Under the pieces are notes generated by a model. It was given only the letters and a program-made list of their open reading frames with translations. It did not search any database and was not told the origin of the DNA. From assembly GCA_036745245.1 (NCBI GenBank), contig DAIOGN010000054.1, positions 1-20,119 on the forward strand: a stretch of 20,119 bases of DNA, written 5' to 3'. Source of the DNA: DAIOGN01 sp036745245 (GTDB lineage: Bacteria; Zixibacteria; MSB-5A5; JAUVRN01). The stretch's first letter is position 1, and each line of letters begins with the position of its first letter. Positions 12,909 to 19,441 of this stretch are shown piece after piece. Made by a program: the position numbers and the translations under genes.

Positions 12909-14510
12909 ATGAACAGACGAACCCCAGGCACAGATGAGAACGCCTTCTTCCGCGAGGCGACGCTTCGGCTCTGCAGCAGCCTGGCAATCGGGGAAGCTCT
13001 GCAGAGCTTCTTCGACTATGTGAAACTCCACATTCCGGTCAGCAGGATGTATCTGCACATCAACGATGCGGATCTGAATCTGACACGTTTGATGGCTATC
13101 GCCCGCGCCGACATGACCGACGATCCCGGGCGAGTTCTGCGTCTGCCCGACAAGGGCAGCAAGGAAAGAGCGGCCGAATTTCGGGCGGACCTCATGGAAG
13201 AGGACGTGGTGATCCGGATATGGAACCGTCCCGACCGGATTGCGGGAATCCCCGAGATTCTCGAGAGTCTCGGATTCAAGGCCGAGACGTCTCTCTTAAA
13301 TCTGATTCTCAAGCTCGGGAAGGGCAATCAGATCGCCAGTCTTGCCCTGTTCGCGGATGGCCTGGATCAGTTTACGGATGAGCATGCACGGCTGCTGAAA
13401 CTGCTCCATGGCCCTCTGGCCATCGCCGTATCCAACTCGCTGAAACATCAGGAAGTGATTCGCCTGAAAGACATGCTCGCCGATGACAACCGCTACCTGT
13501 TTGCCGAACTCCGTACAGCTTCAGGCGACGAAATCATTGGCTCAGATTTCGGCCTGAAAGCCGTGATGAGCGCGGTGCGGCAGGTGGCGTCCCTGGACAG
13601 TCCGGTTCTGCTCGTGGGAGAGACCGGCACCGGAAAGGAAGTGATCGCCAACGCGATTCACTACTCATCGCCCCGCAGGGATGGACCGTTCATCAAGGTG
13701 AACTGTGGTGCGATTCCCGAGACGCTGCTCGACAGCGAACTGTTCGGCCATGAAAAGGGGGCCTTCACCGGGGCGATCAGTGAGAAGAGAGGGCGATTCG
13801 AAAGAGCCCACAAGGGCACGATCTTCTTAGACGAGATTGGAGAACTTCCGCTCGAAGCTCAGGTGAGACTTCTCCGAGTCTTGCAGGAAAAGGAGATTGA
13901 GCGGGTGGGAGGAACAAGCTCCATACGAGTGGACATTCGAATCCTGTCGGCCACCAATCGCAACCTCCAGGATATGGTGGCCAATGGACGGTTTCGGGAG
14001 GACCTGTGGTTCAGGTTGAATGTCTTTCCCATTATGGTCCCGCCGCTGCGGCAGAGAGCAGAAGATATCCCCGCCCTCGTGCATCACTTTATGGATCACA
14101 AATCCAAGGAACTGAAACTTCCGAAGCGGCCGGTACTGGCACCCGGCGCCCTGGAAAGACTCCTGGAGTACAGTTGGCCCGGCAACGTTCGCGAGCTCGG
14201 CAATCTGATCGAACGTGCCCTCATCCAAAGCAGGGGAGATGTAATATCATTTGAAACGCTCTTGTCGCCTCAGGCGGCCGCACGTCGTGGACGGCCGCAG
14301 GAGACCGAGTCGCACCAGGGTGTGCTGTCGCTGAAAGAAAGCAATGCCCGGCACATCAGGCAGGCTTTGGAGAGCGCGGGCGGCAAGATCAATGGGCCGG
14401 GGGGCGCGGCCCAGATCCTCGGGATAAACCCCAATACACTCCGTGCCAGGATGAATAAGTTGGGCATTTCCTACGGATGGAAAAGCAGGAGGCCGCCACT
14501 TGGAGGGTAG
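12909..14510 (+). CDS. Sigma-54-dependent enhancer-binding protein (GAF, AAA+, Fis HTH)
   Basis: The 533-aa activator starts at ATG with AGGAAGGG just upstream. Residues about 20-175 form a GAF-like sensor domain with no response-regulator phosphorylation site, so it probably senses a ligand or redox state, as NorR or FhlA do. The AAA+ domain (about 210-450) has Walker A GETGTGKE near 237, the sigma-54-contacting GAFTGA near 284, and Walker B GTIFLDEIGELP. The Fis-type helix-turn-helix near 490-520 reads GGAAQILGINPNTLRARMNKLGI. It is divergent from the coiled-coil/ftsH/HdeD cluster, with a palindrome and a -24/-12 candidate in between, so it most likely activates that cluster. The signal is unknown. 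Confidence 0.95.
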   Translation: MNRRTPGTDENAFFREATLRLCSSLAIGEALQSFFDYVKLHIPVSRMYLHINDADLNLTRLMAIARADMTDDPGRVLRLPDKGSKERAAEFRADLMEEDVVIRIWNRPDRIAGIPEILESLGFKAETSLLNLILKLGKGNQIASLALFADGLDQFTDEHARLLKLLHGPLAIAVSNSLKHQEVIRLKDMLADDNRYLFAELRTASGDEIIGSDFGLKAVMSAVRQVASLDSPVLLVGETGTGKEVIANAIHYSSPRRDGPFIKVNCGAIPETLLDSELFGHEKGAFTGAISEKRGRFERAHKGTIFLDEIGELPLEAQVRLLRVLQEKEIERVGGTSSIRVDIRILSATNRNLQDMVANGRFREDLWFRLNVFPIMVPPLRQRAEDIPALVHHFMDHKSKELKLPKRPVLAPGALERLLEYSWPGNVRELGNLIERALIQSRGDVISFETLLSPQAAARRGRPQETESHQGVLSLKESNARHIRQALESAGGKINGPGGAAQILGINPNTLRARMNKLGISYGWKSRRPPLGG

Positions 14511-14732
14511 TGGCCATGGGCGCATGGCGGTACCGCGATACCGCGATGCGGTTGACTTGACGTAGAATCCCGACGTGCTCTACGCGGCCATCAAGCTGGA
14601 ACGGTGCACGGGAGCCGTGTAGCGGTCATTCCACAGAGGCGCGTCCTGGCCCCATAGGGCGCCGTGGCCGGCGGCGGAGCTTGGGACCTACCTATTCGCT
14701 TAATGCGACTCTTCCGCAGTTGATGTGACGGG

Positions 14733-14990
14733 CTACTCATCCAGAGGAGGCAAATCGTACAGAGCCTCCGGCGCGAAGTCCGCGCCATTCGGCCAGGTCA
14801 CGGTCCCGGACAGCCTGTCGAGCCTTACCTTGGCGAAGTATGACTCGTCGGTAAGCGGAGTCATTACAGGACCTCTAAGAAGCGGCCTGACGTTCACCTT
14901 CTTCGAAACTCCGTCACTGAACGTGACATGAAGTCTGAAGGGGCCGCACACGGAGGCGGCCTTGATCCTCAGAATCCCGTTGTGCGACAT
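14733..14990 (-). CDS. DUF2442 domain protein
   Basis: This 85-aa protein has the DUF2442 pattern: a strand-rich LHVTFSDGVSKKVNVRPLL followed by LTDESYFAKVRLDRLSGTVTWPNGADFAPEALYDLP. DUF2442 genes frequently sit directly after DUF4160 genes and are suspected toxin-antitoxin partners, with no experimentally defined activity that I can cite. Its start lies nine bases after the stop of the DUF4160 gene, so they form an operon. No clear ribosome site precedes ATG 14990, which suggests coupling to the upstream gene. Confidence 0.88.
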   Translation of the reverse strand: MSHNGILRIKAASVCGPFRLHVTFSDGVSKKVNVRPLLRGPVMTPLTDESYFAKVRLDRLSGTVTWPNGADFAPEALYDLPPLDE

Positions 14991-14999
14991 GTGGTCAAT

Positions 15000-15260
15000 C
15001 TAATCCAGGGGGGCAATTTCTTCAAGAGGGACTTGGATTCTTGCACGTTGCCAGTTGGCGAGGAGCTCCGATCTGTGAATGGCCGTCCACTCCTTAACCA
15101 GACCTGCTGCGCGTGGTGGGAGACTTCCGCGCACGGTGGCGGAAGTCGCAATGGTCACAATGGCCTCATGCTCCCCGTAGATGGCATGAAAATGTGGGGG
15201 ACTGTGGTCGTCAAAGTACATGCAAATCGCGATGCCGTAGAATTCTGAGATCTTAGGCAC
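15000..15260 (-). CDS. DUF4160 domain protein
   Basis: The product is 86 aa from GTG 15260, giving the usual family N-terminus PKISEFYGIAICMYFDDHSPPHFHAIYGE; GAGGA-type AGGAG lies about four bases upstream. An in-frame ATG at 15317 would add 19 residues unlike the family. The conserved DHSPPHFHA histidines are the hallmark of DUF4160. Family members pair with DUF2442 genes as here (nine-base gap) and are predicted toxin-antitoxin or accessory modules. The biochemical role is unknown. Confidence 0.88.
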   Translation of the reverse strand: MPKISEFYGIAICMYFDDHSPPHFHAIYGEHEAIVTIATSATVRGSLPPRAAGLVKEWTAIHRSELLANWQRARIQVPLEEIAPLD

Positions 15261-15482
15261 ATCACTCCTCGAATACGTGTTGTGAACCGACCAGCACGGA
15301 ATCGAATCATGAGGCATGCCGCCGTCACATTCGTATGAGAGTGATTCAGAGTTGATTGCGGGGTGTTCCGGTCTGAATCGGAGTTCCTACGCGGAGCATT
15401 GACGGCTGACCAGCTCAGGGCTGTTTTTCTCCGACCAGGCCTCACCCGACCGAGCGCCCCGCGGCACCGGCGCGAAAGACAT
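15261..15482. other. Intergenic stretch with no recognised content
   Basis: Upstream of the DUF4160 gene there is no supported gene. The reading frame that becomes response-regulator-like after 15483 is open here, but its residues (Arg/Pro-rich) match nothing I recognise. Confidence 0.4.
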
Positions 15483-15665
15483 GACGGCAAGCTTGGCGTG
15501 ATCCTGATGTCGGGCCACAAAGCCATAGAGACCATTGTCGCAGAAAACCGGGATCCACGCCTGCATCTGGTCTATCTCTACAGGCCTTTCCGATTCCCCG
15601 CTTTCCTCTTGCTGACCGAATCGGTGATGCAGCGCACGCGCGAGGCGCAGGCGAAGCTAGTCTAA
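15483..15665 (+). pseudogene. Possible response-regulator receiver fragment
   Basis: About 60 codons ending at 15665 read GVILMSGHKAIETIV, then DPRLHLVYLYRPFRFPA. This recalls the second half of a receiver domain: the strand with xLMSG and the conserved K-P-F near the end, here with Arg in place of the usual Lys. The phosphorylated Asp half is missing and no start or ribosome site is evident. It is probably a decayed piece of a hybrid kinase or regulator, or chance. Confidence 0.25.
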
Positions 15666-15699
15666 GACCGCAGCTGCTGTCACCTGGCCGCCCGTGGAA

Positions 15700-16032
15700 T
15701 CACAGCGCCCTGAACTTCTTTGGCAATCCCCTGCCGCCCGACACCAACGCCTCCTTCATCCCTCTGCTCATCTTCTTGATGGCACGTTCTCTCTTGAGAG
15801 CGGCTGACAGTGAGGTGCAGGTTTCGACGTGGACCAGTTTTATGGGCAGACGAGAGCGGGTGTACCTGGCGCCTTTACCGGAGGTGTGTTGACCGAGCCG
15901 TTTCTTGACATCGATCGTCAGACCCGTGTAGAAACTGCCATCTCGGCATTCCACGACATACACGTAGGTGCGCCGCCGCTTACGGCCCTTCGGGGTACTG
16001 CGGTCGGCCAGGCCCATTGTCTTGGAATGCAT
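15700..16032 (-). CDS. GIY-YIG domain protein (YhbQ/UPF0213-like)
   Basis: The 110-aa protein contains a compact GIY-YIG nuclease fold: YVY at 23-25, YTG at 35-37, Arg45 in KKRLGQH and Glu70 in VHVE, all expected active-site positions. The first 20 residues are a basic tail. ATG 16032 has GGGGAG eight bases upstream; a second ATG five codons on is possible. Stand-alone GIY-YIG proteins of this size are small predicted nucleases, possibly in DNA repair or mobile elements. No operon partner. Confidence 0.9.
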   Translation of the reverse strand: MHSKTMGLADRSTPKGRKRRRTYVYVVECRDGSFYTGLTIDVKKRLGQHTSGKGARYTRSRLPIKLVHVETCTSLSAALKRERAIKKMSRGMKEALVSGGRGLPKKFRAL

Positions 16033-16309
16033 GACGTGTTCTCCCCGACGTAGAGTGCCGAACAGGCCAATGTGATTTCTGAACTTCCAAGATGGGACGA
16101 TGGCGAAGTCACAGCAAGGGGCTTTGGTGCAATCGCTCCCTCACCGGCTGGCGTTCCAGCGCACTCGTAGCACTCGGTTCGTAGTTGCCGTGAGCCGCTC
16201 TGCGCCGTACAATTCTGCAAAATCTATCCCCGTTCCGACAGGGTACATCGCCGCCCCGGGCACGGGTTCTCATTCCAACGCAACCATGGCTCTCTGCCCA
16301 GGAGGTATC

Positions 16310-17242
16310 GTGTTCCGTCACGCCTCGATTCAGGCCGCAGCTCTTGCTCTTGTGGCCACCGCCTTCAGCCTCGCACCTACAGATGTCGCCGCTGACGTCC
16401 AGACCTTCCTGAACGCACCGGCCTGGAAGCTGGAGTACCAGGTAAGCTTCAAGGGTGCCTGCGAGTACACAACTGAATCCTTTGCCGGTACGTATCAAAA
16501 CAGGGCAACTATCGAAGGCGGCTTCTCGGCCATGCTGTTGCTCGACCTTCGCAACGTCGGGCCGGGCGCGATCACCATGTTCAAGCTCGCGACCGCACCA
16601 GACGGCTCGTCGCTTCCTCCAGAGGAGGCGCAAAAGCGAGTGATGGATGTGATCATGCGCTCGGAGACTCTGGCCAATTGGACGACCGGAGGCGCCATGA
16701 TCAATGCCGTGACCGAAGAAGAGACGCAGGCGGCCGTGGCAGCCAACATCGAGGCCGCCAACTGCACCGGCTATCTGAACTATACGCTCGTCACGAGAGG
16801 AACTGGTCTCGTGGATGAGGGGAACATGGAGTACAGCCTGGCCTCACACACGAGCATCCACGATACCGGAACAGTCCAGGGAAGCACCAATCTCACTCTC
16901 GACATCGACTCGCAGACGAAACACTACGCTTTCCCCCTGGCACATGAGTTCGGAGATCAGACAACACAATCGAAGCGGGTGAAGGTTGATACCGTGACCT
17001 ATAAGGGCGAGGCACCCACGGTGGAACGCACGGAGACGGAGGTTAAGCTGGTCTTTCCCGGTGGCATTACGATCGATGAACCCAACGTGCTCATGGGGAA
17101 GACACTTCTGTTGGAAGGCACATTCGATCCTGCTCTTGGAAACATCACAGGCGAGCGGACCCTCAAGGCACACTCCATGGACGGCCAGACCCCGGCTCCG
17201 GGAGAGCTTAAGGTGCGATTTACGCTCACGCCGCAGCCGTAG
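16310..17242 (+). CDS. Secreted protein of unknown function
   Basis: The product is 310 aa from GTG 16310, preceded by AGGAGG at 16300-16305. This start gives a proper signal peptide (FRHASIQAAALALVATAFSLA, within residues 2-22) with cleavage near VAADV. ATG 16286 and a start at 16100 are in frame, but they put unlikely sequence before the hydrophobic stretch. The mature protein alternates strand-like segments (KLEYQVSFKGACEYTTESFAG, MEYSLASHTSIHDTGTVQG, YKGEAPTVERTETEVKLVF) and is rich in Thr and Gly, suggesting a beta-rich periplasmic or outer-surface protein. I do not recognise the family. No catalytic motif or lipobox is visible. It stands alone. Confidence 0.8.
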   Translation: MFRHASIQAAALALVATAFSLAPTDVAADVQTFLNAPAWKLEYQVSFKGACEYTTESFAGTYQNRATIEGGFSAMLLLDLRNVGPGAITMFKLATAPDGSSLPPEEAQKRVMDVIMRSETLANWTTGGAMINAVTEEETQAAVAANIEAANCTGYLNYTLVTRGTGLVDEGNMEYSLASHTSIHDTGTVQGSTNLTLDIDSQTKHYAFPLAHEFGDQTTQSKRVKVDTVTYKGEAPTVERTETEVKLVFPGGITIDEPNVLMGKTLLLEGTFDPALGNITGERTLKAHSMDGQTPAPGELKVRFTLTPQP

Positions 17243-17339
17243 CGCAGTCGTGTCGCACCGGGCGAGTTACCCAATGTGATTGCCGGGCGTTTCCGGTGCG
17301 GCTTAGTTGATTTGTGCAATTCTACGCTGATCTCGCCTA

Positions 17340-17368
17340 TTGACATACCATACTGCGATCGATATAAT
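17340..17368 (+). promoter_or_regulatory. Consensus sigma-70 promoter of the AbrB/PIN module
   Basis: TTGACA (17340-17345) and TATAAT (17363-17368) are both perfect and separated by exactly 17 bases. Transcription should start near 17375, which makes ATG 17371 unusable and favours GTG 17404. Confidence 0.85.
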
Positions 17369-17394
17369 ATATGTATGACGACAATACGATCGAT
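17356..17394. promoter_or_regulatory. Paired CGATCGAT sites, probable antitoxin operator
   Basis: CGATCGAT occurs at 17356-17363, touching the -10 box, and again at 17387-17394. The 31-base phase is close to three helical turns. Antitoxins of the AbrB/MazE type usually repress their own promoter. Confidence 0.45.
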
Positions 17395-17403
17395 GGTGGC
17401 ACC

Positions 17404-17757
17404 GTGAATACCGTGACTGTGTCGCCCAAATTCCAGGTGGTGATCCCGAAAGAGATCCGTGAGCAGCTGCGTCTGAAGCCTGGCCAGAAACTTCAGGCCA
17501 TGGCCTACGATGGGCGGATCGAACTGATCCCGGTCCGGTCGGCCAGGGAGATGCGTGGCGCCTTCAAGGGTCTCAATCCCAACTTCGAGCGCGTGGCTGA
17601 GGCGTACGGAGCGACCCGCTACAAGCTCGGCTTTCCCAATGCCCGGCTCGATACGGTGGCCGTCGGCGAGCTCATGAAGCCGCTCGAGCGGATCGTCGAT
17701 GACATCAAACCGGAAGTCGTCTACGTGCTGCNNNNNNNNNNCGACCGTCCCCTTTGA
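17404..17757 (+). CDS. AbrB/MazE-type antitoxin, interrupted by chimeric sequence and gap
   Basis: The N-terminal residues from GTG 17404 form a classic swapped-hairpin AbrB domain: NTVTVSPKFQVVIPKEIREQL, then KPGQKLQAMAYDGRIELIPV. With the downstream PIN toxin this is a VapBC-type module; the antitoxin binds DNA and blocks the toxin. A normal antitoxin would end soon after MRGAFKGL. Instead, from about 17590 the frame reads as a PIG-L deacetylase piece, then runs into the 10-base N gap. After the gap come DRPL and a stop overlapping the PIN start (TTGA), which look like the true antitoxin C-terminus. The frame over the gap is not meaningful. I consider this an assembly join rather than a real fusion. 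Confidence 0.7.
   Translation: MNTVTVSPKFQVVIPKEIREQLRLKPGQKLQAMAYDGRIELIPVRSAREMRGAFKGLNPNFERVAEAYGATRYKLGFPNARLDTVAVGELMKPLERIVDDIKPEVVYVLXXXXDRPL
17590..17731 (+). other. PIG-L (LmbE-like) deacetylase fragment, probable misassembly
   Basis: The segment reads VAEAYGATRYKLGFPNARL, then DTVAVGELMKPLERIVDDI and KPEVVYVL. It matches the middle of PIG-L-type deacetylases just before the HRGDVHSDH zinc motif. No PIG-L start or end is in the window. It begins mid-frame in the antitoxin gene and ends at the N gap, as expected for a chimeric contig end. Confidence 0.6.
17732..17741. other. Scaffold gap (10 N)
   Basis: Ten unknown bases, most likely a placeholder of arbitrary length joining two contigs. 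Confidence 0.99.
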
Positions 17758-18137
17758 ACGTCGTGGACTCCAGCGCCTGGCTCGAGTACTTCGCGGGCGG
17801 CGCCAACGCGCAGTACTTCTCGGCGCCTATCGAGAACACGAGTGAGCTGTTGGTTCCCACGATGTGTCTGTTCGAAGTGTTCAAGCGCTTCCTGATTCAG
17901 TATTCGCAGAAGGACGCACTGGATGTAGTGACCGTCATGCAGCGCGGGCAAGTGATCGACGTGAACGCCGATGTTGCGCTGAAGGCAGCGGGGCTGAGTG
18001 TGGAGCTGCACCTACCGATGGCCGATAGCATCATTCTCGCCACGGCCCGCGCACACAACGCCACCCTTTGGACACAGGACACCGATTTCAAGGATCTGCC
18101 CGGTGTGCGGTTTAAGGCGCACACGTCGCAGCGGTAG
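17754..18137 (+). CDS. vapC: PIN-domain toxin, VapC-type
   Basis: A 127-aa PIN-domain ribonuclease. Acidic metal-binding residues are all present: Asp5 (VVDSSAWLEY), Glu41 (LFEVFK), Asp91 (MADSIILATA) and Asp109/Asp111 (TQDTDF). The start is TTG, overlapping the antitoxin stop (TTGA 17754-17757), which shows translational coupling. VapC toxins cleave specific RNAs and are held inactive by the cognate antitoxin, here AbrB-type. An intrinsic terminator follows at 18191. Confidence 0.92.
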   Translation: MNVVDSSAWLEYFAGGANAQYFSAPIENTSELLVPTMCLFEVFKRFLIQYSQKDALDVVTVMQRGQVIDVNADVALKAAGLSVELHLPMADSIILATARAHNATLWTQDTDFKDLPGVRFKAHTSQR

Positions 18138-18190
18138 CCGATCTGCTGAGCGGACTCCGAACACCCCCACGGTCACTCGCACAAAAGAAC

Positions 18191-18217
18191 AAGGGCCGGC
18201 AATCGCCGGCCCTTTTC
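18191..18217. terminator. Bidirectional intrinsic terminator
   Basis: AAGGGCCGGC (18191-18200) pairs perfectly with GCCGGCCCTT (18205-18214) around AATC, with TTTTC on the plus side and GTTCTTTT on the minus side. It serves the PIN toxin gene and the converging RRM gene at 18271. Confidence 0.9.
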
Positions 18218-18270
18218 ATTAGATCATCCTCAGCCGGTACACAGGCCGAGAGTAGTTACGTGCACCCCAC

Positions 18271-18522
18271 CTAAGAGGTCTTCTTGGTGCGCGCCTCTCT
18301 CACAGTGATCTCGTTGCCGAGCAGCTGGGAGTCATGCAGGCCGGCAATGGCGCCGTTGCCCTCGTCGACGGTTTCGAATTCGATGAATGCGAAGCCGCGC
18401 GGCTCGCCCGTTTCCTTGTCCTTCACCACGTTAATGCGAGTGATCGTGCCGAAGGATTCGAAGGCCTTCTGGATGTCTTCCTTCTTGGTGGTGTTCGCGA
18501 GGTTTCCGATGTGAAGTTTCAT
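18271..18522 (-). CDS. RRM-type RNA-binding protein
   Basis: An 83-aa single RNA recognition motif: RNP2 LHIGNL at 3-8 and RNP1 RGFAFIEF at 42-49. It lacks a glycine-rich tail. GGAGG lies six bases before ATG 18522. Short bacterial RRM proteins resemble the cyanobacterial Rbp family and are often cold- or stress-induced RNA chaperones. It has its own promoter and a long leader shared with the next RRM gene, so it is probably post-transcriptionally regulated. Confidence 0.95.
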   Translation of the reverse strand: MKLHIGNLANTTKKEDIQKAFESFGTITRINVVKDKETGEPRGFAFIEFETVDEGNGAIAGLHDSQLLGNEITVREARTKKTS

Positions 18523-18701
18523 GACGTACCTCCAGTTTGTTTACCTGGCAGGGGTGCATCCTGTGAGGAATGGTTCCTCCGGGTAAAGCATTGTGTGCGC
18601 ATGGTTGCGCTACGTTTCCGAATTCTGCTGTCTCGGAGGATTGCCGGGTAAGCCAAGACTACGATAGGCGCGAAGGCGAAAACTCGTTCACTATGATTAT
18701 A
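18523..18701 (-). promoter_or_regulatory. Conserved promoter and structured leader of first RRM gene
   Basis: The minus strand has TATAAT at 18701-18696 and then about 170 bases of leader that align almost without gaps to 19343-19165. The conserved parts include the core at 18646-18619, a GCGCA-ACCA-TGCGC hairpin (18610-18597), and a long-range stem CCTCCG (18639-18634) with CGGAGG (18581-18576). In the other leader both arms of this stem change together. No canonical -35 box is visible. Confidence 0.65.
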
Positions 18702-18751
18702 CGCGTCACGAGAGATGCGGGCGAGTGCTATTTGCACAATTCACTGCAAAC

Positions 18752-18775
18752 AAAAGGGCCGGCTTGCGCCGGCCC
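18752..18775 (-). terminator. Intrinsic terminator of second RRM gene
   Basis: On the minus strand GGGCCGGC pairs with GCCGGCCC around GCAA and is followed by TTTTGTTT. It lies 30 bases after the RRM stop codon and insulates the promoter of the other RRM gene. Confidence 0.88.
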
Positions 18776-18804
18776 CATGTCTCCAAGGTTGGAGTGATTC
18801 GTGT

Positions 18805-19164
18805 TTAGTAGCGATTGCCGCCCGAACGCGGTCTGTCGCTGCGGCCACCGCCGCCGCCACCGAATCCGCGGCCAGCACCACCACCACCACCGAAGCTGCG
18901 GCCACCGCCGCCACCACCCGTGGTGCGCGGACGCGCTTCGTTCACTGTGAGCGGACGACCGTTCACCGTCTTCTCGTTGAGCGCCTGGATGGCCGCTGTG
19001 GCCTCTTCCTTGGACGCCATCTCGACGAAGGCGAAGCCGCGCGGTTTGCCGGTGTACTGGTCTTCTACGACATTGACACCGGTGACGTTACCGTGGCTTT
19101 CGAACAGCCTTTGCAATTCCTCTTTCGATGTGTCGAAAGACAAGTTGCCTACATAGATCTTCAT
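18805..19164 (-). CDS. RRM-type RNA-binding protein with glycine-rich tail
   Basis: A 119-aa protein with RNP2 IYVGNL at 3-8 and RNP1 RGFAFVEM at 42-49. From about residue 82 it has an Arg/Gly/Ser-rich tail of GGGGGGRSF-type repeats, as in the Rbp and plant GRP proteins that act as RNA chaperones in cold or stress. ATG 19164 follows an AAGAAGAGG ribosome site. A long leader upstream (19165-19343) is shared with the neighbouring RRM gene, and a clean terminator follows. The two are paralogues in tandem. Confidence 0.95.
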   Translation of the reverse strand: MKIYVGNLSFDTSKEELQRLFESHGNVTGVNVVEDQYTGKPRGFAFVEMASKEEATAAIQALNEKTVNGRPLTVNEARPRTTGGGGGGRSFGGGGGAGRGFGGGGGGRSDRPRSGGNRY

Positions 19165-19343
19165 TTGAACCTCTTCTTTGTGTTACCCGTGGACACGTCC
19201 TTGTGGGAAGAATCACTCCGAGGTAAACCGTTGTGTGCGCACCATTGCGCTGTGGTTTCCAGATTCTGCTGTATCGGAGAATTGACGGTTAGGGCAAGGC
19301 CTCGATAGGCTCGAAAGAAGGAAACTGTTGTCTGATGAGTATA
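19165..19343 (-). promoter_or_regulatory. Conserved promoter and structured leader of second RRM gene
   Basis: TATACT at 19343-19338 acts as a -10 candidate. The leader aligns with that of the first RRM gene for about 145 bases. The hairpin GCGCA-ATGG-TGCGC (19250-19237) and the stem TCTCCGA (19281-19275) with TCGGAG (near 19221-19216) are kept. The stem differs in sequence from the first leader but still pairs. Confidence 0.65.
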
Positions 19344-19420
19344 TCGGATGGAGTGACAGAACGCGAGAGGTATTTTCTTGCCCGGTGCCATTCACCCGCG
19401 CGGAGGGGCTACAGACGATC

Positions 19421-19441
19421 TGACGCCACTTTTCGGCGTCA
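19421..19441 (-). other. Hairpin at the epimerase stop codon
   Basis: TGACGCC pairs with GGCGTCA around a 7-base loop, and the stem begins at the stop codon. There is no T-tract, so its role as terminator is uncertain. Confidence 0.35.

Noticed and set aside
14527..14551. GCGGTACCGC palindrome and tandem TACCGCGA after the activator gene
   Set aside because: Short and without a T-tract or a second copy elsewhere; not enough for a terminator or repeat call.
14591..14788. Small minus-strand open frame between the activator and the DUF2442 gene
   Set aside because: Arg/Ser/Pro-rich with no motif, no ribosome site, and it overlaps the DUF2442 gene.
18840..18920. Tandem GGTGGC/CCACCG-like repeats
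   Set aside because: They encode the glycine-rich tail of the RRM protein; no separate repeat element is needed.
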